From Oegoconia quadripuncta (Eukaryota > Arthropoda > Insecta > Lepidoptera > Autostichidae), in NCBI GenBank assembly GCA_949316235.1, contig OX438750.1:17176865-17240864 (forward strand): a stretch of DNA of 64,000 bases, given 5' to 3'. Position numbers and translations under genes: made by a program. Positions 22,101-37,100 of the stretch are shown piece by piece (the stretch's first letter is position 1; each line of letters starts with the position of its first letter). The notes beneath the pieces were generated by a model that was not told where the DNA came from, made no database searches, and saw nothing but the letters and a program-made list of their open reading frames with translations.

Positions 22101-25100
22101 GAGTCTACCTTTGCGGTAATGTCAGAATAAAAAAACCAACGTGTCACTCTTCACTATTGTACGACAAAATTGAAGTGTCTTGAAGGTGATCCGTGTTTTT
22201 TTTAATATGTGGACTTCACCTGCGTTATTCCGCGGGAACTACTCACTCTACCGGTAAAAAAATATTCTATGTCTTAATTCAGGGTATATTCTACCTATGT
22301 ACCAAATTCCAACCAATCCGTTCATCCTCACAGTGATTGAGTAACAAACAAAAAAACAAACATCCAAACTTTCGCATTTATGATATTATAGTTTGAATTA
22401 GTTAGATATATTTTACCTTACACTTTTTACTAAGTCAAAGTCAAAGTCAAAAATGCTTTATTTTGTAGGTACACAGAGTACACTTAAAATAGTCAATTTT
22501 ACAATTTTTAAGCTACTGCTTGTTCATAATGCAATTTTCCCCTGAGAAGAACAAGCAAGAAACTCGAATGGTTGCTCTTTTAAAATCAGGCTTTGATTTT
22601 ACATAAAGGTTTTTATATTTCATTATTAATTGTGAAATAGACTGGCATGCGAACGATCTAGTTATGTCCAGGGATGATTACCATCTAAATAGTCTGATAT
22701 TTTATAATATGCTTTGTTAATAAGTTTCTGTTTTATAGTATCTTAAAATATATTGAGAGGAAGATTTTGTATATCAACTGGAACCTTATTGAAAAAGCGT
22801 ATACATAACCCTTTGAATGAATTACTGACTTTGCGGAGGCGACTTATGTGACCTGCAAGTTTATCTTTATTTCTTGTATTGACATCATGTTTATCACTAT
22901 TTTTCCTAAATGATGCTATATTTTTTTTACATACATTAGATTTTCAAAAATGTACTGTGACGAAAAGGTTACAATTTAAACCTATCTCTAAGTGACACTG
23001 CAGGTCTCAATTGATAAATAGCGCGAACGGCTCGTTTTTGTAAAACAAAGATTGTATTTAGGTCACAGATTACCCCCAATAGATACCGCATACAGGGCCT
23101 ACGGCGCGCGCCACTCATCTATGATTTTGCACTGATGTAAATAATTACTTGATTAAGCCACTTCAGTACCGACCAAGTATGGGATCTGTGTGCACGTAAT
23201 TTTAAATAACTTTCTTACGTATTTTTTGAGCTTTGAATTACTTGAAAATGTCAACCTGTGTCGTAAAATGGTGTGGAAAGAACTCGAGGACGTCCAGCTT
23301 CAAGAAGGATAACATTACTTTCCATCGGTAAGTAAAATTATTATTTATTTTATATTTCGCGGAGATCGAGTTATAATGGACATAAAACGGTTGCAGATGA
23401 AAAATTTTAGCTCGCGTTGATGTCTTTCTTGAATGATCCCTTTCTCTCATTACTATAATTACTATGTTCATCTCTTTTTGTCATTGGCGCGTGTAACGCT
23501 AGTGTAGTAAGTCGGATGGGTCTGATCGCTATCGATATTCTACTTGTAAAATAAATTAAGGCTAGGATGAAAGTGGTCGATCGAAAGTATTTCAAGCTTT
23601 TATTTAGTTTCATTCACCTATCCCGGTGGTGTCTGTCTGTGTTATATAAAATCATACAAGTTACATTTGATACATTTCCTGGTATTCGATTGAGTTAGAA
23701 CTTGGTATATAGGTACATATACAGCCTGTTTCATATCCCCTAATGCCGAAAGGGGATGATTCTACCCATCAATATGAACAACTTTTACTACGGGACCATC
23801 GAATTCGCGAAAAAAAAATTAGCTGTTGCATACATTTTTGTCGAGTAGGTATGAACTTTTTCTATGGAACAGTAGCTTTTTTTCGCGAATTCGAAGTTGG
23901 TCCCATAGTAAAAGTTGTTCATATTGATGGGTAGAATCATCCCCTTTCGGCATTAGGGGGACCTAGGAAACAGGCTGTAGAATAGAATGTAATAATAGAA
24001 AGCGATGACAATGTTATTGCATTGTCAATTGTGTCAGCAACATGATGCTGTTCCTAGAATTGTCTCCGTTAATAGACCTCGACACGCCAGCGATTTGATC
24101 TTTGAGGTCACTTTTCGTGTTCATGTATTAATTGTATGATTTTTTTACGCCAATTTTGTTTTGGGTGTTCACGTACTTAATCGAACGTGGTGAAAATAAA
24201 ATCGTACGATTAATACATGAACACGAAAAGTGACCTCAAAGATCAAGTCGCTGGCGTCCCCCCATCAAAATGTTTAATTAATTATTAGGCCACAAACTAA
24301 ACGACAACTGACAGCAAACGGCGGCGGTGGCGGTCTAATGCTAGGTTTATTGTTCTCGACGAGTGGGTAGATCGCGCAACTGTCATCGCTACCATCGAGA
24401 ATAGTTACATATAAAATGCATTCGATCAAATCGCGGGCGCCGACTTCCTCGTCATCGCCGCCACTATCGCTTCCCTACCTGCTGTCGGTTGTCCAGTTTG
24501 TGGCCTTAAGGCTCGTTCAGGGAAACGGGGCAATGCACAACGCGTGGAGCTACGCGTCGCCAAGTCAAATTAAACCTAATGCTATTATATGTGAGCGTTC
24601 ATGAGCTGGTCGCTCGCTACGTGCGATATGAACCCTCTCATAGTATAGCATTTGTTTTATTTGCCCCGCGTCTCCCTGAATTATCCCAAAGAATGAATTC
24701 GCACGAATGTATGAATTTGCGAGTCGACGCTCGGTCTCATTTCGCACCGTCCTCTGTGACACTCGATCTTTTAGACTCTACGCCTATGTGAATAGATTCT
24801 ATAATTTTAAAACATTGACGCACGAAATAGCGCTCAGTGTGAATTCGACCCCAAATCGACCCTATCCTTTTATAATATACTTAATCGTGTAAAAAAATAT
24901 CGACATTTTTTATTACACAGTCACATCACTACGGAGTAGTGTAACCTTGACATAGCCAATCACGTCGCATTTGTTTCGTCTCCCGCAACCGGCACCTACC
25001 GCCTAAAATGGTCACTTCATGCAAGTACAAATTGTCCATCATGCGGAATCTATTGGGGGTAATCTGTGATTTAGGTACTCGTATATCCGCAGCATTTCCC

Positions 25101-28100
25101 CACAGTAAGATACCGTAAGATATCAAGCTGTGGAAATAACTAAAATATACTAATATTTACGTCTGATATTTGTCGAATTTTTTTGACTGCGTATGCTGCA
25201 TGTTAGCCACAGTTGAGAACCGAAGAGGAAAAATGATAGGTCACTTGATACGACACGATATTTTTTTGAAGAAATTCAGGGAAAGATTGAAGGAAAGAGA
25301 GGAAAGGGAATACCTAGGCGTAATTACTTTGACCAAGTGAAAGGAAAGGTGAATGTCATGTCGTACCAAGAGGTTAAAACGAGGGCGGAAAGTAGAGAGA
25401 CATGGTCGTTACTCCACCGACAAGAGCTCTTAAATTGAAGAAGAAGATGCTGCATAGTTGAGCCTTTTCGCTAATTTATGTATATGAGGACCCCATTTCA
25501 TTTTGGCGTCCAAAGTAATGCCCTAATATACAGTAGAATCTATACGAGATCTAAAGTGGTACTAATACCTAAAAGGAGTAAATGCTAACTGATTTTAAAA
25601 ATACACACCCCATAATGTGAGGAATACGCAGAGAGGTTTATTGTATATATTTATTAGCTACCGTTGAGGCCTTTCACGTAAAAATTTTCAAAATCAACCC
25701 GTATACGCCGCAATAAACTTTATCCCGTATGTTTATGTTCTCGCGAAAATATAGTGTTACATATTTTGCTCGGGAGAACGGTTTGAATCCGTTATTTATT
25801 ATGGCCGTTAGCCAACTACATTGCTGAATTTATGTAATATTCCTCACATTCCGTTACTTATAAGTGTATTTGTATAGGACATGTTTGATTTTTAGCATAT
25901 TCCTTAGTTAAGAGATGCGGGGTATTGAGAAACAAAATCTAATTTGCTATTTTATAGGTACCAGGGGGTCTACTCTCTAACGAAAATAGCTTCGGACGGC
26001 CATACCTTCGGCCTTTTTCGTTTGTAGATTGCTGTGTTAATTATAAACCAATCGTCATTATTTTCCTTTTGTTGTTGTATACTTGGACATCACAAGTTAG
26101 TACGGGACGCAAGGAACGTCTGAAGTTATGCAAATAAAGGATTTTTAGAAAAAGAAAAAGTCCGAAATTACGGCCGTGCGAAGCTATTTTCTTTAGAGAG
26201 TAGACCCCCTGATTAGTTAACGGTTAGAGAGAAGATGAGCACAAGAGCCTTCATGCCGAATTAAAAAGCGAACCAGTGCCCATCGCGGTAACGCATTTTA
26301 ATACTCTTGAAAATAATTTAATATGAGTCCTAATAAAATGTTTTGAAATGACCTAGCGGACCTTTAAAAGCAGGATGAGGTTAGAAGTGTTCCGTTTATC
26401 TTACTCTTTTTTTTGGTACAGAACACTGACTAACTATGGATTCTAAATGAAATAGAAATTATACATTATACAGGTTAGACAATAGATTTTAGATACATAA
26501 AATAGAGTGAAAGTGACAAACGAACACGTAAACCCCGTCTTTAAAATACGGGTTTTTACCTATATAAAAAAAGATATAGATTTTTATGTACATAAAAAAT
26601 TGATTTCACATTGTTATTTGTATATTATATCGGGCGAAACATTTTTAAAATTGATACAACCATTACTAAAACGGTGTGGAATCTCAGTCATGTACCTACA
26701 TGAAGATGTATTTTACAGTAGGTACGTACGTACATTTTACGTATTTCGTTACATATTCAGTATTGCGTTAGTACGAAATTAGCGAATGTTATTGCATATT
26801 GCTCTGTGTAGGAAGGTAATAGGGTTCTGATAATAGGTCACGATATTCGTTACGTAAGGTACGTTAGGTACATATACTATTTTATTAAGTAGAAAGTAAA
26901 TTGAGTAACAAAATTATTGCATGTCGCATCACTGGTAGAACATTATGATCCTCAAGCTAATTTGTGACCTTGTAAACTATGTTCTTGCCAATAAGAGTTT
27001 GACAGGCTCCACATACCTACATCAATTCAAAAATCAAAAAATAAATGATACAATTTAATTAATGTACTTTGTGGCCTTCTATTAAGTGAAGTACCTCCAT
27101 ATCCACAATAACTATAATACCTAAAACCTAGTTAATTAAGATGTGTTATGATTTATTTTAATTCTTATATGAATAGTCTATTACATTTTTTTAAAGTATT
27201 TAAGAATTATAGACATTTTTTTAAAGTAATTAAATCGTCTTTCATGTTTAAATTACACACACATAATAATACATACTTTAGTGTGTGTGCATGTGTGAGG
27301 AGTGTGTGTATGGTATGAGTTTTTCATCATCATATCAGCCACAGGATGTCCACTGCTGAATATAATCAGTCAAAGTCAAAAATGCTTTATTTTGTAGGTA
27401 CAGAGAGTACACTTAAAATAGTCAATTTTACATTTTTTAAGCTACTGCTTGTTCAAAATGCAAAGTTCCCCTGAGAAGAACAAGCAAGAAACTCGAAGGG
27501 TTGCTCTTTTAAAATCAGGCTTTGATTTTACATAAAGGTTTTTATATTTCATTATTAATTGTGAAATAGCCTGGCATGCGAACGATCTGATTATGTCCAG
27601 GGATGATTACCATCTAAATAGTCTGATATTTTATAATATGCTTTGTTAATAAGTTTCTGTTTTATAGTATCTTTAAATTTATTGAGAGGAACATTTTGTA
27701 TATCAACTGGAACCTTATTGAAAAAGCGTATACATAAACCCTTTGAATGAATTACTGACTTTGCAGAGGCGACTTATGTGACCTGCAAGTTTATCTTTAT
27801 TAGACCTTCCCATAGAATTCCAGAGTGGTCAGTTGGAAGCAGCCTGCATCCAGCGCTATCCCGCGACTTTTATCAGGTCGTCTGTCCACCTCGTGAGTGG
27901 ACGTCTTACGTTGCGCTTGCGTGTGCGCCGGTAAATTACAATACTTTTAGTCAATGGCGAAAAATGTGTTATGAATGGTCAAGTATGATCATAATACTAT
28001 AATAATAAGCTATAAGTTTTTTTTGTGCACTACGGGTTGATACTTGACCTCAATCACAGTACATGTTAAGTGAAGATGAGGTCGAAGGTGGAAGCGTACT

Positions 28101-31100
28101 GACCCGGAAACCCCAACATTTGGGGGACTGGCTATCTTATCTCTGACAACCGGAACACAACAATGCTATTAACATTGCTGCTTGGCATAATAAATAAAGT
28201 CAGAACCCCAGAATTATGTATTGTATGAACGAAATGAAAATTGTAGTAAAAATTTATAATTTCAAAGGGCATGTAATTTTGTCCGCATTCGATACAATAA
28301 CGCACGCGGAGCACACAAAAGTCCGTCCTCTACGCTGCTCCTTTCACAATGACATCTAAATAACTTAGTTTTTTTGGGAAACAAACCAAATATTTAATCA
28401 CTAGTTTTTGACATCATTAAAATAACTGAATTGCACCTTGTGTATTTTAGCATCACGAACATAATATTTATGTACCTATGTTTATCCGTTATCTAATAGT
28501 ACTTCTTTGCCTAGTTAGTGACTAAATATTTGGTCTGTCTAAAACATTATTATTATTAATTGTCCCTTTTACATGTACACCTAATTCTACAAATATTTGT
28601 ACTTATTACCTATATTCCTTTTAGCGACTATAATGTGATTATTACGAGCAACTATAGAATTTTTGACATGTGGCTCTAGCGGCTGTATACGTTTTATTAT
28701 GTAGTTGTGCTGCCTCTATGATTATTTTACCCTCTAATCACAGAAAAAACCTCTTCTTTATAATCTTTCATAATAGGTACCACAGTTTGGTGCTCATTGT
28801 ATGACGACCTGATACTAGTGTTGTGCAGCTTGAAGTAAGGTTAATCTTACATACTGCTACTGCAAATTGACGAACTAAATTAATTCAATGTAGGTACTTA
28901 GGTAGGTAGACGCAGTAGGTTACCGCCTTGACCGCAATCACACTCGATGACTTTATGTTACTTCACCTCTTCAGTGCCAGGATGAAATAATAGCGGTGAT
29001 TTGTAGAAAAAATAAATTATAGTATTAGATGCTAGACGGCAAAAAAAATCAGCTTACCTATTTGTCAATTTGACATAAATATCTCACTGGTTAGTTAATT
29101 CGTTTGATTTGCGACTTGAGTACGTATCATTGGTCCTATATGATGTAGATTTTTCGTGGAAAAAGGGTGTGGAGAAGGTCTAACTTGTGTTTATTGGTCT
29201 GTGGTCTAGCTAAACAATTTATCTAAAAACAGGAACATTGGAAATATACAGGGTGAATTTGAATTCGTATAATTCCTATTAACTGGTTACGCCACACTTT
29301 ATTATGAACAACTTTCACCAAGGAACCATAGTCGAATTCAATCAAATTTCCATTATCCATACAAAGTAAACCACAGTGAAAACAGCTTTAATATGGAATT
29401 CCAACAATTGTTGGACTTTCATACTAAAGTTGGTTTCAGAATGGTTTACTTTCTATTGGTAATTGAAAAATGTTTGATCGAATTCGACTACGGTTTGTTG
29501 AGGAAAGTTGTTCAAACTCAAATCATTTATTGCGTTCGTTCGTAATTAAGAGTGGCGTCCACGAATTAAAATTCATACTGTATATGTGACATTCAGCACA
29601 GATTTCGTTCATACATATCATTCTATACTGTTACCTTCGCCCCTAATATGTCTAGTGACAATGTTGTAGGTATAATAAGTATTAAATGTAATTTATTACA
29701 TATGCGAAGTGAATGTGATACATATTTTTTCAATAGCATGTTAAACATTTCATTTCAAGGATGTTAACCTTGAATACTACTGCATGGCATATTGCAATGA
29801 AATAAGCAATCGATTTAGTAAAATCACATGCTCTAAGTGTTATTCTTTTGGATAAAAATAAAGCGAAGTGTTGGTAGGGGAAGACCACGGCGAAAATACC
29901 ATGATCAAAATTGGGGACGTCTTAAAGAAAGGCCATGTCAAGTGTACCCTAAACCGACGAATGTATGTATGAACAACCTTATGAGAGTGAAGGAAGCAGA
30001 AGAGGTGTGTCAGGATCGTAGCAAGTGGTCTCTGCCTACCACTACGGGAAACAGGCGTGACGTTATGTAGGTATGTATAACGTTGCCAGGTGGTGTCAGG
30101 GTCAATTAGACCTCACTTTTAGGACCAGCGAGGAAAAAACAACGTTGTGTGTTTGATGACGGTGTGTGTGTCAAGTCTTTGTCCGGATGTAATCTCATTT
30201 ATGCATGGTCAATTTCAGTGCGATTTTCACCGAGGTGACAGGTTAAGTTAAGGTTAAGCCGTTCGGAAGATATGTAGCTTTAACACAGTTGTTTGGTGTA
30301 TTTGGTTGATATCATAGTCTCAGAACAGATGATGTATACTTTGCATTTTGGTCGTATCGAAAGATTTTCTATCATTTATTACAAAATACCATCGTTTGTC
30401 GTTAACCGTTGGATTGATTAAATTATTGCTTAGTGTTAATGTATATTGATGCATGTATATGAGTATTCGTTTTTGAGAATGGACTGTATAATGACCAGCA
30501 ATAGTAATATCAAATAAGCGTATACACTGGGATTCGAATGTTTATGGCGTTCGGGTCTCAAAAGCCGGTACCTACTCAATATCACATTATCTTTTCTCCT
30601 CGCCTCTCCTACAGCGGTATGGTTACCTAATAATTTTGTTAGAAATGCTTAGTTATGTTAGTAATTAATTAGTGTCACTATAGGTAAGTCCATTAGTAAC
30701 AACTTATTGTGCTCAAAACATTTGTAAGATTGTTTCTTAAATATTTACCTTTTACACAAGTGCTTGGTACATTTGGTTGATATCACAGTTGTATAGGCAA
30801 TAAAATACATTCTAGTAATCACGTGTATCGAGAACACGATTCCTTGAAATAGCCTCTTCTTTTGTTCGAAAACGCTAAAAATCATTATCACGCAGCATTG
30901 CTAGGCGCATGGTGTTGCCGCGCGCACGAGAGAGAATTTACGTTATCGCCGTAATATTTATGTATTTTCAGGTACCCAGTAGCCGTCCGTAACGCGCGTT
31001 ACATGGGGTTACGGTTAGCAGACTTCGTAGAGTTCCTGAACGGTGCTGGTGTGCCAGCAGCATCTCAACACGTCATTGGCTTCTCGCTGGGAGCAGAGGC

Positions 31101-34100
31101 AGCAGGGTTTGGAGGCAAGGAGTTAAGGAGGCGGGGCTTGCTACTTGGAAGAATATCTGGTGAGAAACTCTATATTGAAAGTTCAAACTGGTCATCACCC
31201 TGTAAATAGCACCACGGCACATGTCTTGTCTGAAACAAATTGACGACCTGTTTGGTAGTGGTAGATAAGATGTATATGGAAGGTCGCGGTTTTGATTCTC
31301 AGCGGAGTACATGCTGAGTAACTCGGTTTGGGGGATGAGAGCCCTTCTACCGTCGACGTCATCTTCACTTAAGAGTCGAAGACCTCAGAAACGACGATTC
31401 CTTGAAATTTTCTCGATAGAAAAAAAATCCAAAACTACGTCTGAAAGTACAAATAAATAGTTGAAATTACGTAAATACTTCATACGATGAGTCGGTACAT
31501 CTACCCTCCCTTGCTATGAAAAACCTTTACAATAAAAATCCCGTTGTACATAAAAAACCTTTCGACAATTCCATTTAACTATTTTCATCGAACCCAACTA
31601 AGCAAATGTTATTCAGATATCCGCAATAACACAAAACCTTTGTAACGTTATAGGTAGGTAAATTCATCACGTAAAATTGGCAAACACTGTGTCCTATTTG
31701 AATATTGCACTGACAGTATAATGGTACAAAAACGCTATATTTTTACATACCACCTTTGTAATATCTTCATAAAAAACCGGCCAAGTACGTGTGGGGCCAC
31801 GCGCAGTGTACGGTTCTGTAGTTGCCCGTTACAATATGCGGATTTAGATGGCTTTTTGTTGTTTGATAAATAACTTTCAATGGAAAGTACGATTATAAGT
31901 TTTTCAATTATTACTCATTAACTTGTAAAGCCTACTTAGCTGTGACAGTTTTTCTTTTCACTTCGTTGTATATACTACTGCTGTGAATGTGTACACGTAT
32001 CCAAAAACAACTGTTTAGCTGGCAGACACTGTTGACTCAAACCGAAATTAGCATTTTAAAGCAAAAAAAAGGGATCCTGTATCAAAAAACTTTTTGAGAA
32101 AACCTTTAATATTATTGAAAGACCTATTCAACGAAATCCAACACGACCAGATACAATGATAAAAAAAAATACATCCCTGTAAAGGAGGTTCCATAAAACA
32201 TTTTTTAATGGATGATATTTTACCAATTTCTCGGCGTGATATATTAATCACCCATACCCATGCCAAATTACAGATTCTAGTACTAAGAGCCTATGAGCTA
32301 AGCCGCGGACAGACAGACAGACATGGCGAAACTTTAAAGGTTCCTTGTTGATTACGGAACCCTAAAAAGGTGTCCAACTTTAACAGTTACATCGTCTTTT
32401 TATACATTTGATGTAAATTTAGAATTGACCAGAGTGGAGCTGACGTTGATGGATGAAGCGGATCTTGAATCGTGAACTTTGTACCATGACAATGCAAGCA
32501 AATGATTATTGTGTGGTAATCTTGGTAATGCCGTGTATTATATAAAATAATGAAACTGTCTTAGATTACAGTCATTTGCCTGTGAAGGTTATAGTGCTAT
32601 TCATAATATAAGTGGACTTCAAGAGATTGCTCACATGATGTGCTTGTTTACTGAAATTGATTAGGAATCTACTGACTACCCTGATTGGAATCGTGAGTAG
32701 CTTGCACGAACTTGAGAGGGAAGACGGAGAGACTGATTCGTAGGTCGGACAAAATTAATGGCAATATATAGGTAAACAGGATGTTAGCCAGTGGCGTGCA
32801 CAATGTTTTGTCACAGGATATGAAGAATGATAAAAAAAATACAACTACAAAACAATAACTTTATCTTACAACTGTTTAGAATATTTCTGTTCACATCAGT
32901 ATGAATCAGCTGTCTTGACAATGCATTTCGAGGAAACCTTACACTTTGCTAGGGTAGGCACTCCCTTACTGCTTATGGAGGGCACGCCACTGATGTTAGC
33001 AAGGCCGATGCCTTATGGAGGTGACAGTAGCAAGGCATTCAGGAAATTTTAAACCAAACTTATGCATAATCTTATACTATAGTAGTCAACAGCAAAGAAT
33101 AGTCAATAGTCCATTTTAGTCAATTTGGTCCTCAAGAATATGATGTTTTTGCCATCGACTCGCTAAGAAGAAGAAGTAGTCAACAAGGAACTCTTATAGT
33201 TTCGCTATGTCAGTCTGTCTATCTGTCTGTCCGAGACGTAGCTCAGAGGATTTTAGTACTATAAAGCTATAATTTGGCATGTGTATTATATTAAGTCGAC
33301 AAAACTGTAAAATAAAATCTTGAAAATGAATTTTCTTTTATGTTTGTACCCCATCGTGTGGGGTGTAAGGTTATCTTAAACACTTTATCGATTTTTCGAA
33401 CCATTTTAGAAATATTAAGCTTAAAAGAAGTCCCTTCTAAGTCCGCATATTGTGAGAGCAAGTACGGAACCCTACATTGCGCGTAGCCCGACACGCACTT
33501 GGTCATGTTGTTTTGTAAAATCCAATACTATCTTGTTTTCAGGTCTAGACCCAGCTTATCCAGGCTACAGTTTCACTACTAGCGAAGGGCATCTATCCAA
33601 AGGAGACGCGTCGTTTGTGGATGTGTTGCATACTAACCCTGGCGTCTTCGGCTTCCTCCAACCAATAGGAGACGTGGACTTCTACCCCAATTTTGGCAAA
33701 TGGATCCAGCCGGGTTGCTGGATCGATCAACTCATCATGAATAATCAGCTTCAGTATGCTTGTAAGTAACGACTCTATTGACACCTTGCACTTCAAAGTC
33801 GGTCAAGCCGTTTAGGCTACAGAAGGTAACATAGAAATCTACATATGTAATCGTACATATGCAAGAAAAACATTACCCTCCTTCCTGGGTCAGTCGGGTA
33901 CAAAGGAGCAATTCTTCAGTCGTCTGACTGAGCGGTAATTGTACGTCATGATGATTTCAAACGTTTTTTACTACTTTTATAAAATTTGATTTGAAATAAA
34001 ACCAATTCATATCAAGACGTAATCGATATCTGGAGACTGTAACGTAATAAATAGCTCACCAGATTGGGCATAACATAATATTTAACTCGATATAACCTAC

Positions 34101-37100
34101 GACACCCACGGGAAATACAACCGGCAGCCATCGAGGGAAACGAGAGAGATTGAATGGATCAATCGAACTGGAAGTTTTAGGTACAAATTTAAATTAAATT
34201 CTGAAATTTCAAGTTACGAATGTATTTGTAATCCCTTATTAAACAATGTTAAACTGTTAACAAGGGTTCGGGGTGCAGAACTACAGTTTTGTTATATTAA
34301 TCAAATTGGAGCAGTCTGTAATCTGGAGTATGTATTGGCGGCTCGGTTAGAATTCATATTGATAATCATTCATTTTAAACGAAAAAATACAGAACACATA
34401 TTATTTCGTATATATACAATCCAGTCTGTCTCTCTCGGTTTGTTGGTCCGGCGTTCACACCCAAAGCTGAATCGATCTTATTGAAATCTCGAAGAAAGGT
34501 AGCCCGGAACCTGGAGAAGGACATTACTTTTTAACCGTATTCCAAGAAGGATGTCGAGAAGTAATTCCACGTGGACGAAGCGAGCGGAATACTAGTAATG
34601 ACTGTAAATTGAATACTTAGGAAATCTACGAAACTATGAAATCATTTGGAGTTAAATAAGGTGAACTGGTTTCCATGAAACCTTCTTTTTTTTCGCGGGA
34701 AAACGCATTAAGCGTACCGCTCGCCTGGGGGACGGCGAGACGGTTATGTGAGACTCCCCTCCCTATAGGGAGGGATACCCACTAAAACCCCGCGGCGACC
34801 TTCTTCGGTAGTAGGGAGGACCTGGGAACGCATAAGCGGCTCTACGTATTTATTTCATCATCATCATCAGGGCGTAAACATCCCACTGGAGGGATATAGG
34901 CCTTCCCTCGTATATGAGGGAGTATGGCCCATAGTCCACCACGCTGGCCCAATGCGGGTTGGGGGACTTCACATGCCTTAGAATTTTTATATCTCAGGCA
35001 TGCAGGTTTCCTCATGATGTTTTCTTTCACCGGTTACGAAGGGTCGGATAAATGCACATAAGTAATTAAATTTAAATTTAAAAACTCATTGGGGATGTTC
35101 TACCTGGGAATCGAACCCGGACCTCCAAATTGGGAGACCGCGTCTTAACCACTGAGCCACCGCTGCTCCATATAATATTTATTTATTTATATTTTATTAT
35201 CTAAAACGATGTCTCTCTGCGACAAAACGATTTTTCTGTTTTGAATACAATGGTAAAAAGTCCTATATGTGTATGTACACCTCTTAGTAAAAACATATTT
35301 TATCAATCACTATTCAGATCGTAAAAACAATCTCAGATTATGAAACTCCCACCCTTTGTACATTTCACATTAGACGCACATCTTTGCTGCCCACCTCAGA
35401 TAGGTTCTTAATAAAGTTTAATAAAGTCTGTGACGTAAACAAAGCTAATCTTCCTCTCATTAAGTGCTATACTGCAGCCGTACCCGCCGCAAGTTCGGGG
35501 GCGGATCGATGCTCTGACGTCACGGCACATGACGCGGAGGCTGCGGGGAAGGGGATGCTACTACAGACTACGCCAAATCGGCGGACCTATTCGCTCTCGC
35601 AAGGACACTGGGTAGCGATATGCGATATAAATGCGATATAGTAAAAATTTGATTGAATTTCAATACTTTTCAAATACAATTGACTCAATGCTTTTCCATC
35701 GAGAATCTTGCAGGAAGATCTCATATACTGGTGAGTTTTTTTACCTTAAGGATATACGGCATATGAGGTAAGGGAATAGAAGTTATTGCAATAAGTATAT
35801 TCATATTTTTTTTCAAAATCGTCATGATGGCGGGATTCCCAGAGAACATTACTATCATGCGAAATTTATTTGGAACTCATATTATCTTCAATTTTTTTTA
35901 AATTTATTTAATTTAATGTTGTAATTATGTGGAATATGCTACAAACGATGATTTAAAAAAAAATCTATAATCTTCTATTTCCCTTACCTACCTAATATGC
36001 CCTATTTTTTCTTTACGTTAAAAAAACGCATCCGGTAAAGGTTTAAGTAGCTTAAGTAAACAATTCGTAACAATTGGTACTAGCGGAGCTAGCACGCCCC
36101 ATAGTCTCTCTACACGATATAGAGCTCCGTGTATCTCTTACTCGCTTAAAGCATGTACGTGATAGCAAGCTTCTATTTGGTGTCGTTGTAGAGAGACCAC
36201 AGACAACTATATTAATTCTGTGCTACAGATCATGCTAACCTCTGCAGGGGCCGATCGCGCTATAAGTGAGAACGATAATACCAAAGGTAAACCACAACCA
36301 AAAACGTTAAGCACAATTCATATCGCGGTAATCACTTGAACGGAAATTAACCTATTTTTTTAAATACTTGGTAACGTCAACAATATTTTTTTCATCAGCT
36401 AAACTAAAGCTAAACCAAAACCAAACACGTTCGACCGATAGAACCGTTATAAAATAGCACGATTGCGACGTAAAACCCAATGGCGACTATGTAAATATAT
36501 TACCAGTGGCGGTACCTTCATATACGTAAGCTCCAAAGACTGGCTTACCGTACTAAATACTCGATCGGGACTATTAACTATTTTTAATTTTTTTTAAGCA
36601 CGACGGGTTCGTACTTGAACTCAATCACACCTGATGTTAAGTGAAGATGAGGTCGAAGGTGGAAGTGTACTGACCCGGAAACCCCAACACACTTGGGGAC
36701 TGGCTATCTTATCTCTGACAACCGGAACACAACAATGCTATTAACATTGCTGCTTGGCGGCAGATTTAGATAAGATGGTGGTAGCTCCAGGCGGACATTT
36801 AAAATGCCCTACCACCAACCAATTATACCTATTTAACCAACCTATTTAAACAGTATAGAAAATCTTTGATTTACACATTCGTACTTGTGAAACTGAAACG
36901 TCGTACGTGGTTACTTATCTTATCTAAACCCTAGGCACACCACTGTATATACTCTAGAACATTATTGTTCAGAATACGTGATAACCTTTAAAAAGCTATT
37001 ATAGGAACGCTTACAGCTGCACGCATAAACGCTGCCCCATTCCAAAATTGCCCGTCATATTTACTTGCATTAATTTTAGTAAGTCGGTTTTCCGTCGCGT

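Noticed and set aside
26507..26782. 91-codon plus-strand open frame
   Set aside because: AT-rich, no recognisable domain, within a lipase intron; consistent with chance.
34950..35168. tRNA gene candidate (A- and B-box)
   Set aside because: Followed by the body and GATGATGA tail of a SINE and lacking a complete cloverleaf; also rejected for the SINE A and SINE B heads.
35384..35641. 85-codon plus-strand frame in a GC-rich patch
   Set aside because: No motif or splice context; repeats surround it.
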